A stretch of DNA of 58,274 nt, taken from NCBI GenBank assembly GCA_934178345.1, contig CAKPQG010000015.1, positions 1 through 58,274 of the forward strand, written 5' to 3'. The notes beneath the pieces were generated by a model. The model saw nothing but the letters and a program-made list of their open reading frames with translations, made no database searches and was not told the DNA's origin. The DNA comes from an uncultured Dialister sp. (GTDB taxonomy: Bacteria; Bacillota; Negativicutes; Veillonellales; Dialisteraceae). This document shows, one piece after another, positions 1-7,786 of the stretch (within the stretch, counting starts at the first letter, position 1; every line of letters begins with the position of its first letter). Made by a program: the position numbers and the translations under genes.

Positions 1-22
1 TTTCCTTTTGGCCATTAAAAAA

Positions 23-70
23 ATCCCCCTAAAGCAGTTTGGTTATTTACCTTGTCTGCTTTAGGGGGAT
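23..70 (-). terminator. Rho-independent terminator of the Panacea/membrane protein pair
   Basis: A perfect 15-bp inverted repeat (23-37 with 56-70, 18-nt loop) is followed on the minus strand by a run of T. It lies about 105 bp downstream of the stop codon of the membrane protein gene, so it probably ends that two-gene transcript. Confidence 0.8.
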
Positions 71-175
71 CATATCATCCGCGGGGAGCTTTTTTGTATT
101 TGCCTTTTTAAATGCCAGCTATTTGCAAATGCATAAAAAGATATTCACTTTTCAAAGAATGTTAGTCATTATAGT

Positions 176-1006
176 TTAAAAGCTCGCTTCTCCAAATACT
201 TGGAAAATCCATGCTACATATATAAGGACTAAAATTATGATAAAGGCAAGATTACCAATAATATACACCCGCAAGCTCCATGTCTTATTCACAACAATCT
301 CACGAATAAAACCAAGCAACAGGGCAAGTAAATTAAAAAGGAACATACCTAAAATGGTAACGCCTAATAAAATTCGATAGATAGATGACTTGTCAATATT
401 ACTTAAAACTGAAGTTGAAAAACCGACTCCTGAGAAAAAGACTCCAATAACCGCAGCAAAAATAGCCAAAATAGAGACATACTCTTTCTGCATTTTATCT
501 GCTTTCACAGTTGCCTCTTTAACACTGTCTTGCAAAGTTATGATTTTACTCTCATCATCATTAATCTGGGATCGTATCTTCTCAATTGATTCTTGGCCTG
601 ATACCTCTACGTCCCCTTTTTCTGAGTATTTAATCCGTGCAATATCCAAACTGATATGATCATACAGCTTCCGAATTTGATCAGAAATATCAGTAAGTTT
701 TCCTTCATCATCAAAATTCTTAGCCTGGTATCCACAAAGTAAAATATTCATATTTTGTCCTAAAACATCAATACTTCCTTGATTATCACCATCATTAATT
801 TGTGTAAGAACGCTAAAAATATCTGAATAAAAATGACGGAACCCCTTTTCGTTATCAGGAGCATAATAAAGTTTCTCCAACCTTAAATAGAAACTACTTC
901 GTTTCTTTGGTTCTTTTAATATTTCCTGGTCAGCTGATAACTCCAAAAGGATTTTCCGGAATTCTTGCCTTTTTTCATTTAGATCTTGCAATTCATCCCT
1001 ATTCAT
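176..1006 (-). CDS. coiled-coil membrane protein, candidate Panacea-associated toxin
   Basis: A 276-residue protein with no family that I recognise. The first ~130 residues are soluble and charged, residues ~138-175 look like a coiled coil, and three hydrophobic segments follow at about 177-197, 210-232 and 246-268. Its start codon overlaps the stop of the upstream Panacea-domain gene in an ATGA, so the two are probably translationally coupled. Panacea (DUF4065/SocA-like) proteins are known antitoxins that pair with very diverse toxins, including membrane-acting ones. From that context I infer that this is the toxic partner; the sequence itself shows only a membrane-anchored coiled-coil protein. 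An unrelated membrane function is possible. Confidence 0.75.
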   Translation of the reverse strand: MNRDELQDLNEKRQEFRKILLELSADQEILKEPKKRSSFYLRLEKLYYAPDNEKGFRHFYSDIFSVLTQINDGDNQGSIDVLGQNMNILLCGYQAKNFDDEGKLTDISDQIRKLYDHISLDIARIKYSEKGDVEVSGQESIEKIRSQINDDESKIITLQDSVKEATVKADKMQKEYVSILAIFAAVIGVFFSGVGFSTSVLSNIDKSSIYRILLGVTILGMFLFNLLALLLGFIREIVVNKTWSLRVYIIGNLAFIIILVLIYVAWIFQVFGEASF

Positions 1007-1425
1007 CTAGCTGCATTCCTCATCAATTCTAAAGGAATTACCTTGTGACTCCCCTGCCCATCCTGATAAATCAAGTTCCAAGGGCTTCCCTTACGATGCG
1101 ATTCAGCTACTAGATCCCAAGGATCCATTTGCTTCTTTTCATCCACCACTTGATCTATAATTTCACTATGTGAAACTGAATCCACTTTATAACTGGACCA
1201 TATAGGCATTGCGCCAAAGCCACAGAAATGATAATAAACAGCCGGAACAACAGGACCAAACTGCCATGCTTCAATATCATCGCTAAAGCAAGGCTTATCC
1301 AGCTTCTTCAAAAGTGCCATTTGCACAAAATAAAGTATCTTTTGTAACTGCAAATTACTAATCGGTGTACCACTTTTCACACATCTATTTACAATATACT
1401 TGGCAACCGTCAGTGCGCTCGACAT
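1003..1425 (-). CDS. Panacea-domain (DUF4065) protein, candidate antitoxin
   Basis: A 140-residue protein of the Panacea/SocA (DUF4065) type. The N-terminal pattern of alanine-rich helix, NLQLQKILYFVQ and the later EAWQFGPVVPAVY is characteristic of the family. Members act as antitoxins or proteolytic adaptors, usually encoded beside a small toxin gene. Here the gene is first in a two-gene operon, preceded by a purine-rich ribosome binding site (AGGGGGGAAG) and overlapping the downstream membrane protein gene by four bases. The operon has its own terminator at 23-70. Function as an antitoxin is inferred from family and arrangement. Confidence 0.85.
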   Translation of the reverse strand: MSSALTVAKYIVNRCVKSGTPISNLQLQKILYFVQMALLKKLDKPCFSDDIEAWQFGPVVPAVYYHFCGFGAMPIWSSYKVDSVSHSEIIDQVVDEKKQMDPWDLVAESHRKGSPWNLIYQDGQGSHKVIPLELMRNAAR

Positions 1426-1677
1426 TCTACTTCCCCCCTGCTGATATAACCTTTCCTCAATAATATATCAATTTGAGCTTTGATGTGTATCATCTTTATT
1501 TTATCATATTCGGTAAAGCCTTTCAGTATAAAAATCAGAAAACGCAAATTTTAAAATTTGCGCGTTAATTCTCAAAGTAAGTGCCGTATTAGCGGTAAAA
1601 GTAGCACTTACATGTAGAACCACCTTTTGCTAGACTTTAGATAGAGAAATCTTGCGCATGAAGGAGGTTGCATTCAA

Positions 1678-2900
1678 ATGATTGTCAACAAAGGCAATAA
1701 AAGGTACAAACACCTTACCCAGGATGATCGAAACATTCTCGAGATAATGTTACAAAACGCTGCCACTTTCCAGGCCATCACCGCAGCACTTGGCAAAGAT
1801 GCCTGCACAATCTCGCGTGAAGTCCGTAAACATCGAACCCTTGTAGCCAATAAGTTCACTAATTACGATGAGCAGAATAACGTCATTAATGAATCCTGCC
1901 CTAAGCTCGAAAAGTCGCCCTATGTTTGTAACGCCTGCAAGAAGCGCCACAGCTGTCGGTTAAAGCGTTATCTCTACGTTTCACGCAAAGCACATGAACA
2001 ATACAGGAACATGCTTCGTGATTCACGTGAAGGCATTCCTTTGAATAAAGCTGAGTTTTACGACATGGATGCAAAGCTTTCTGCTGCCATCCAGAGCGGA
2101 CAGCATATGTATCAAGCTCTTCAATCTACCGGTGTAGAAATAGCCATATCCACCGCATACAAATACGCAGATAAAGGTTACTTCTCATTTACCAGCCTAG
2201 ATCTTCCTAGAAAGGTGAAGTTTAAATCCCGTAAGAAGAAAAAATGCCCTACGTTCCACCTGCTTTCAAAAAAGGGCGCACATATGCAGATTTCCTTCAA
2301 TACATTGAAACTCACGAAATAACTAACTGGGTAGATATGGATATCGTTATAGGCCGTCAGGGCGGAAAAGTCATTCTGACGCTGCTCTTTACCATCTGTA
2401 ATTTCATGGTAGGCATTTTACTTGACTCCAAATCCGCACTTGCGGTTTCGCAGGAATTCAGGCACCTGCGTGAAAAATTTGCAGCAGCTCAAACTCCCTT
2501 TGAACAGCTATTCCCGCTGATCCTGACAGATAACGGCGGAGAATTTGCAAATATTCACTCTATAGAGTGCAACACCGCTGGCACTAGAGAGACGCATCTG
2601 TTTTTCTGTGATGCAATGAAATCGTGCCAAAAGCCACGTGTCGAGAAAAACCATACGTTGCTGCGGGATATTTGCCCCAAAGGAACCAGCTTCGATAAAA
2701 TGACACAGTCGCAGCTAAACATCATATTCTCGCACATGAACAGCACCGCCAGAAAGTAATACAACGGCAAAACGCCTTACCAGTTATTTTGCTTATATCA
2801 CGGGAAAGAGATGGCCGATTTACTGGAAATACGCGAGGTTCCCGCTGAAAAAGTCATACAAAGCAAAAGATTGCTTAAACTTCTGAATGTTACGGGCTAA
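1678..2900 (+). pseudogene. IS30-family transposase, frameshifted and with an internal stop
   Basis: The N-terminal half (1678 to about 2240) contains the IS30-type helix-turn-helix (HLTQDDRNILEIML, then TISREVRKHR) and a cysteine cluster. The DDE catalytic half continues in a different frame from about 2245 (VDMDIVIGRQGGK, then LTDNGGEF), so a frameshift lies near the A6 run at 2239-2244. A TAA at 2757-2759 interrupts this second frame; the expected IS30 C-terminus (YNGKTPYQLF and onward) continues in the same frame to a TAA at 2898-2900. A strong ribosome binding site (GAAGGAGG) precedes the ATG. With two lesions the enzyme is almost certainly inactive, unless slippage at the A run is used, which would not solve the stop. 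Confidence 0.88.
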
Positions 2901-2924
2901 AACGCTATAAGGGAGTCTGTTTCG

Positions 2925-2978
2925 CTGCCGCTCCATCCAGTGCAAGGACTAAAGGCCTTGCACTGGATGGAGCGGCAG
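2925..2978. repeat. 23-bp perfect inverted repeat downstream of the IS30 transposase
   Basis: Bases 2925-2947 and 2956-2978 are perfect reverse complements around an 8-nt loop. There is no clear T run, so it is a very strong hairpin but not a typical terminator. It may be a read-through barrier within the right part of the element. Confidence 0.75.
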
Positions 2979-3240
2979 TGAAAAACACAAATTTCAGCGG
3001 CGAAATGTCAACTTGCCCAAATGTATCACAAAGTTTTCATTGTAATTTTAAGAAAAAGCGCGTCAGGATTTCTCGAATTAACTGCATGCAATTTTACAGT
3101 GTTTCTAAAAAACTCGATTTAGAAGCGCTTCTTTGTGATGTAAAAAAATAGCTTAAATCGGACAAAAAACATTGCAAAAGTGCAGTTTTTAATCCCAATT
3201 TCATTCAAAAAATGCAAAATTCTTCGATTTAATGCAAGGT
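2979..3240. other. AT-rich spacer, no gene seen
   Basis: This stretch between the transposase hairpin and the Fic remnant has short T and A runs and no coding sequence that I can support. It includes the proposed right end of the IS30 element near 3016. Confidence 0.5.
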
Positions 3241-3672
3241 CTAGTTAGACTTGCAGTCACTGTGAGATTTTACGTTAGACTTCAAACTTTCCGGCCATCT
3301 CAAAGCTTGAGTAAACCACTCTTTGCTTCCCAGCAGCATCTTCATATTCAGACGATAATGAAATGGCTTCTCATTTTTATCCACCAAATAATGGGCTTGC
3401 GGTATTTTACTCAACCGACTTTTAATCGTAACACGAGTCTTATGCGTAGCTGCCATCATCTGATCCATCGCCTCTATGATCGCCTGCTCCGGCATAAGTC
3501 CCTCATGCTTTACCCGATTTGTCTGACTGGTAATTTCCACAGGAGCTTTTCTGAAAATAATTCCATCCGGTGCATGCGCTGGATTCTCCTGTACCACCTC
3601 TGCCAAAGCAAATGAATCATAGAAATCGCGAACATCACGACAAGTAGAGAAAGAAGCCCCCTCATGATTCAA
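3241..3672 (-). pseudogene. remnant of a Fic-family protein
   Basis: A 143-residue reading frame beginning with TTG and directly following the epimerase gene. The open frame extends a few codons further upstream to a stop just after the epimerase stop. The N-terminal part (pattern GIIFRKAPVEIT, then KHEGLMPEQAIIEAMDQM) resembles the segment that precedes the catalytic motif in Fic AMP-transferases. The expected HPFxxGNGR motif is absent, and the last ~65 residues do not resemble Fic. I therefore read it as a truncated, inactive remnant. The family assignment rests on a remembered pattern and is uncertain. Confidence 0.4.
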
Positions 3673-3698
3673 AATCCGAAGATACTGATCTACTTACC

Positions 3699-4772
3699 TT
3701 AAAGTCTCTTTAATATTTCGATTGTCTTCTTGATCCCACTTTTCAAATCATCGAAAGGATACCATCCAAGCCTTTGCAGTTTTGTCGAGTCCATGACTCC
3801 AACTGTGACTTTGGAAAATCCTTTTTGCTCCATTGCATCAGGTAAATCAAAAGCCACCTTGCGACCATTCAGGCTGGCAATATATTGAGTAATGTCTTTC
3901 AGCAACATGTCTGTCTTAACATCGGCAATATTATAGGCTTCTCCACATTCTCCCTTAAGCAGGCAGTAAAGCAGCCCCTGCACCACATCACCTACATAGC
4001 AGTAAGAAAACTTCTGCAACCCCTGGCTTTTGAGAACTATATCCTCTCCTCGAACGCCATTCATCAGGAACTGGCTCATAGCTTTGCTGTCATCCAGACG
4101 CATAGTCGGACCATAAACACGAGACAAACGAGGTATTACTATATTCATGCCATATTTAGAAATATAAGCATTGCACAGTGCTTCTCCTGCTCTTTTTCCT
4201 TCAGGATAACATGCACGCACCTCATTGCAGTCAATATAACCACAGTACTTCTCATCAAAAATATCATCCGTGTGAAGTGCCTGCCCATAAATTTCTACAG
4301 ATGAGAGAAACAAAAATCGTTTCAAATTATGATTTCTACCATATTCAAGAAGATTGTAAGTTCCTTCCAGATTTGTCATAAGCGATCCAACCGGGTCTGA
4401 AGCATAAAGCTTCGGATGTGTATTGCTGGCAGCATGTATAATATAGTCAATTTCTTGTTCCAGTTGAATAGGCTTATTGACATCCATGGGTAAAAAGTGA
4501 AAATAGTGGCTATCCCAGTAATCATAAAAACGTTTCTTCGCTTTACTTTCATTTCTTCCAAAAGCATAAATACGACAATTCAGATGATTTAGTTTATTTT
4601 TAGTCATCAATGCATCTACTAACATTGTCCCAATAAGTCCGGAAGCTCCAGTAAGAAGCAATGACCGGTTTCGTAACTTGTCCCATGGTAAATTCACACT
4701 AACTATATTTAAGATATCTTTCTTGTATAATTCAGATTTAATATACATCATTGTCTCCATTACTTCAGCCAA
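3699..4772 (-). CDS. NAD-dependent epimerase/dehydratase
   Basis: A 357-residue short-chain dehydrogenase/reductase of the extended type. The NAD-binding GASGLIG motif occurs at about residues 41-47, the SSVEIY segment carries the catalytic serine region, and YPEGKRAGE supplies the YxxxK pair. The gene overlaps the cytidylyltransferase gene upstream of it by 13 bp. Such epimerase/IspD-like pairs occur in capsule and lipopolysaccharide loci, where the cytidylyltransferase makes a CDP-alditol and the dehydrogenase makes or alters the alditol phosphate or a linked nucleotide sugar. The substrate cannot be told from sequence. The start could also be an internal ATG a few codons in (MMYIKSE), since the ORF start lies inside the neighbour. 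Confidence 0.88.
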   Translation of the reverse strand: MAEVMETMMYIKSELYKKDILNIVSVNLPWDKLRNRSLLLTGASGLIGTMLVDALMTKNKLNHLNCRIYAFGRNESKAKKRFYDYWDSHYFHFLPMDVNKPIQLEQEIDYIIHAASNTHPKLYASDPVGSLMTNLEGTYNLLEYGRNHNLKRFLFLSSVEIYGQALHTDDIFDEKYCGYIDCNEVRACYPEGKRAGEALCNAYISKYGMNIVIPRLSRVYGPTMRLDDSKAMSQFLMNGVRGEDIVLKSQGLQKFSYCYVGDVVQGLLYCLLKGECGEAYNIADVKTDMLLKDITQYIASLNGRKVAFDLPDAMEQKGFSKVTVGVMDSTKLQRLGWYPFDDLKSGIKKTIEILKRL

Positions 4773-5482
4773 TCAGCCTTATCCAAATGTAAATAAGCTT
4801 TGAAAAGTTCTAAATCATCTTTCGTTGTCAATTTGATATTCTTATCAGATCCTGCCGCAAAATGCAGACGAACCCCCAGTTCCACCATCATAGTATTGGT
4901 ATAACTAGACCCATAAATGCCTATTTCCTTTTCAAATGCCTCGTGATATTTACTGTCTAAGAGATCAAAACGATACGCCTGCGGTGTAGATACACGACGC
5001 AACGTTTCCCGTGGAATATATTTCACAGTAGTCTCCGGCTGGTCTTTATCTACAAGAAAAATCTGTTCGTTATAAGGCATGGATGTGACGGCATTTCCAT
5101 ACTTTTGACAGCAGTTTATTACATCAGAAAGGACCGACGGCTCTACCAGTGGACGAATCCCATCATGAATGATTATGATATCCTCATCATTTGCGCATCC
5201 TTCCAGACTGAACACACCATTACGGATAGATTCCTGTCCGGATTCTCCACCTGGAACAATGCCAATAAGTTTGGTAATATTAAACTGGTTAGCATATGCC
5301 TTGACAACATTTTCCCAGCCCTTGATACACACCACAACAATTTTATCAATCATGGGATGGTTTTGAAATCCTTCCAGTGTGTAAATTAAGACCGGTTTAT
5401 CATACACATTAATAAACTGTTTAGGAATATCCTGCCCCATCCTATGACCAGAACCGCCGGCAATAATTATTGCTATATTCAT
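4760..5482 (-). CDS. IspD/TarI-family cytidylyltransferase
   Basis: A 240-residue nucleotidyltransferase that transfers CMP from CTP to an alditol phosphate. The CTP-binding motif AGGSGHRMG lies at residues 8-16 and the VHDGIRPLV-type motif (IIHDGIRPLVEP) near residue 105. The family includes IspD (methylerythritol phosphate) and TarI/Bcs1 (ribitol 5-phosphate). Its place in a polysaccharide operon with two CDP-glycerol-type transferases favours a CDP-alditol donor such as CDP-ribitol over the isoprenoid role, but that is inference. It is the first gene of the segment downstream of the IS30 relic, which may have separated it from its promoter. Confidence 0.85.
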   Translation of the reverse strand: MNIAIIIAGGSGHRMGQDIPKQFINVYDKPVLIYTLEGFQNHPMIDKIVVVCIKGWENVVKAYANQFNITKLIGIVPGGESGQESIRNGVFSLEGCANDEDIIIIHDGIRPLVEPSVLSDVINCCQKYGNAVTSMPYNEQIFLVDKDQPETTVKYIPRETLRRVSTPQAYRFDLLDSKYHEAFEKEIGIYGSSYTNTMMVELGVRLHFAAGSDKNIKLTTKDDLELFKAYLHLDKADWLK

Positions 5483-5509
5483 GTTTATCCTCTTTTCAAA
5501 ATCATCTAA

Positions 5510-6297
5510 GGTCAGTTGTAAAATGAACTTGAACCGTTAATCAAAAAACCATAGTGAAGCTTCATGTTAAAATGGTTTTGTAGAAATCATCAACAAAGGA
5601 GCAATCGCTATGGATCACGTCCATTCTAACACAATGGAGAACGTACGTACATCCAGCCGCCATCTTTCTTTAGAAGAACGTGGCATGATTCAGGCTCTGC
5701 ATCGTCAGTGGCTTTCCCTTCGCGACAACGCTGCCGAGGTAGGATGTGCTCATACGACTGTTTTCTATGCGCTTCGGCGTGGAACGCCGGAGCGAAAAAG
5801 CAAGCACGGTCGTGCCCCTCAGTATATGGCAAAACGAGGTCACAAGGCGTACGCAAAGAATCGCAAAAACTCCAGGAAACCCTCTAAAATCGACCATGAC
5901 GGCTGCGATCCGTTCATCCAATGGATGGTAGAACGAGTCCGTCTGGAATGCTGATCACTGGATGCTTGTGTTGGCTATGCCAAGCTGCATAAGCTGTTTA
6001 TACCGGAACAGATCCCCTGTACCAAGATGTACTTTACGCATCCGTATAGCTCGTGGGAGCTGGCTCAGAACGAACGCCACAATGGCCTACTGAGGGATTT
6101 CGTCCCCCAAAGGCATGTCCATGGAGCGGTTCTCTGATGAGGATGTCCTGAACATTGCAGATACTCTGAACCAGCGCCCACGTCGTGTTTTAGGCTACCA
6201 TACGCCGTCAGAGCTATTTGATGCATTTCTCGATGAAGTTTATGCTATTGAGTGTGTTTCTTGATTATGAGTGTTCAAATTCAACTTGCAATTTACC
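5510..6297 (+). mobile_element. internally deleted IS30-family element with terminal inverted repeats
   Basis: A 788-bp relic bounded by imperfect 26-bp inverted repeats at 5510-5535 and 6272-6297; I count 19 matches out of 26. Both ends begin GGT and share TTG, TGAA and TTGAAC blocks. The enclosed transposase lacks the middle of its catalytic domain, which explains the short length compared with about 1.1 kb for intact relatives. It separates the cytidylyltransferase from the flippase gene of the polysaccharide locus. No target duplication stands out. Confidence 0.75.
5610..6264 (+). pseudogene. IS30-family transposase remnant
   Basis: The N-terminal helix-turn-helix half (HLSLEERGMIQALHR, then AAEVGCAHTTVFY) is open to a stop at 5952-5954. 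Further IS30 sequence follows in pieces: SLDACVGYAKLHKLF after the stop, then a jump straight to the C-terminal SSWELAQNERHNGLLRDF and the NQRPRRVLGYHTPSELF region in another frame, ending at 6264. The central DDE region is missing. It has a stop, a frameshift and a deletion, so it is dead. A ribosome binding site (AAAGGAG) precedes the ATG. Confidence 0.85.
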
Positions 6298-6347
6298 AGA
6301 AAATATTATATATCAAGCAAGACGAAAAATTAGCAAGAAAATGTTTA

Positions 6348-7760
6348 TCAATCTGTACCCTTCAGTACTGATAAACAACTTCTTATTTTAGCACTTACTG
6401 CCCATACTAAGAATAAGCAGACAACCCCATATACGCCACATCCTACCCATCCTCCAATCAGCAGATTCGAGATATAAAATAGAATAGAAACAATTGCTCC
6501 AGCAAAAAGTCCGAAATACCTTACCTTGGGCATAACTCTGCTTAAAGCTCTAATAGTTAATCCCATTTTAATAAAGCTTTGCGCGACGATTCCCCCCAAC
6601 AACAAGTCAAGAGGTAACCTAAAATACCAAACCATAAAGATGCATATCCACGTAAACAGAACAGCTAAGACATTAATGGAAAGTAGATTTCTTTCTTTCC
6701 GAATGACCTTCAAAAAGTTACTCCCTATGACAGAAAAATTTGAATCGAATAGAGTCATCGGTAAAATAATCGTTAGGTAATAAAAACTTTCACCATATTG
6801 GGGAAGCCACCACTCTAATATGCGGACTCCTGGATAATAAAGGCAAAACAAGACTGCCAATAAAACGATTAGTAATAAAGATAATGCAGAAAATGATTGC
6901 TCCAGATTTTTTTTAGTTAATCTTTTTAGTAATGGGAAAAGAACCACACTGGCTGCACCAGTAGCCGTAATGGCTACGCTGGAAATACTAAACGCCAGAG
7001 ACACCTTACTGAATGCTACTATTCCCCATTGATCCTCAACCGCAAATCTAACACTGGCAATAACAATAAGTCCAACCATATTTGAAAGCAGCAAAAACAT
7101 TCCAACAGAAATATTAGAAACAGCTTCCTTCAAACTCACTAACGGGTTCATGAACTGTCTACCAATCAATCCAGGTGCATTATGCAAAGAAACGCATAGC
7201 GAAATACATCTGGCTCCACAATCTGCCAGGATTAGATACCGATAATCGCGAACTCCCAAAAGCAACATGGTAACAATCATGAAAAAAGATGAAGTCGATT
7301 CGCTCATGAGGGAAAATGAATATTCTTTTATCATTCCTGTCATCTGGAAAATGACTGAAACTAAAGTGCGCGGTAGTGAAAGAATCAAATCTAGAGCTAT
7401 GACTGCAAGAATATAAATCTTATTGTCATCCAAAAGGAAATGCTGAGAATAAAGAAAAAGAAGAACAGCCCATACAGTCCCCATTCCAATCAGCACTAAA
7501 AACTGAGAACGTAAAAGTCTGAAATCTAATTCCCTATAATATTTTCCTCCATTTTTTAAATAAATTCCATCAACAAGCCCCAAATGACCGAATGCAATAA
7601 AAAATGTATAAAGAAAATACAACTGCCAATATCCGAAATCTTCCACACCAATAAGTTTGGGTAGAATGAACACAAAAGACGTCTTAATGAGTAGGTTAAC
7701 AATATTCAGTAAAAAAGAGTATGAAAAATCATGAGTGAATGTAGCAAGAAATGAATGAAT
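6348..7760 (-). CDS. Wzx-type polysaccharide flippase (O-antigen/capsule transporter)
   Basis: A multi-pass membrane protein of the MATE/MOP polysaccharide exporter type, which moves undecaprenyl-linked repeat units across the inner membrane. It is hydrophobic throughout, with about a dozen membrane segments and the family-like start region FVFILPKLIGVEDFGYWQLY. The first conventional start is a GTG at 7673, but that would remove most of the first membrane helix. The frame stays open for 29 more codons (YSFLLNIVNLLIKTSF among them) to an ATT at 7758-7760, which sits about 6 nt behind a good ribosome binding site (GAGGTGAGG). I therefore place the start at 7760; a mutated ATG is the alternative. 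The gene follows the Wzy gene by 26 bp. Confidence 0.8.
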   Translation of the reverse strand: MHSFLATFTHDFSYSFLLNIVNLLIKTSFVFILPKLIGVEDFGYWQLYFLYTFFIAFGHLGLVDGIYLKNGGKYYRELDFRLLRSQFLVLIGMGTVWAVLLFLYSQHFLLDDNKIYILAVIALDLILSLPRTLVSVIFQMTGMIKEYSFSLMSESTSSFFMIVTMLLLGVRDYRYLILADCGARCISLCVSLHNAPGLIGRQFMNPLVSLKEAVSNISVGMFLLLSNMVGLIVIASVRFAVEDQWGIVAFSKVSLAFSISSVAITATGAASVVLFPLLKRLTKKNLEQSFSALSLLLIVLLAVLFCLYYPGVRILEWWLPQYGESFYYLTIILPMTLFDSNFSVIGSNFLKVIRKERNLLSINVLAVLFTWICIFMVWYFRLPLDLLLGGIVAQSFIKMGLTIRALSRVMPKVRYFGLFAGAIVSILFYISNLLIGGWVGCGVYGVVCLFLVWAVSAKIRSCLSVLKGTD

Positions 7761-7761
7761 T

Positions 7762-7775
7762 TTCCCTCACCTCTT
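7762..7775 (-). promoter_or_regulatory. ribosome binding site that argues for an upstream ATT start of the flippase
   Basis: On the minus strand AAGAGGTGAGGG lies just upstream of an ATT codon at 7758-7760 that is in frame with the flippase. No ribosome binding site of this quality precedes the GTG at 7673. Confidence 0.5.
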
Positions 7776-7786
7776 AATCTCAAAAC

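Larger units (their letters stand above)
1577..3016 (+). mobile_element. decayed IS30-family insertion sequence (approximate ends)
   Basis: The element is defined by the broken IS30 transposase at 1678-2900. Its ends are proposed from an imperfect inverted match between the sequence starting GTAAGTGCC near 1577 and the reverse complement of the sequence ending near 3016 (GCAAGTTGAC). The match has several mismatches and gaps, so the boundaries are tentative. No target duplication is evident. Within it, a 20-bp perfect palindrome of AT-rich sequence lies just outside the left end at 1543-1562. Confidence 0.45.

Noticed and set aside
2239..2244. programmed frameshift in the first IS30 transposase at an A6 run
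   Set aside because: An additional in-frame stop at 2757 interrupts the product after the shift, so simple decay explains it better.
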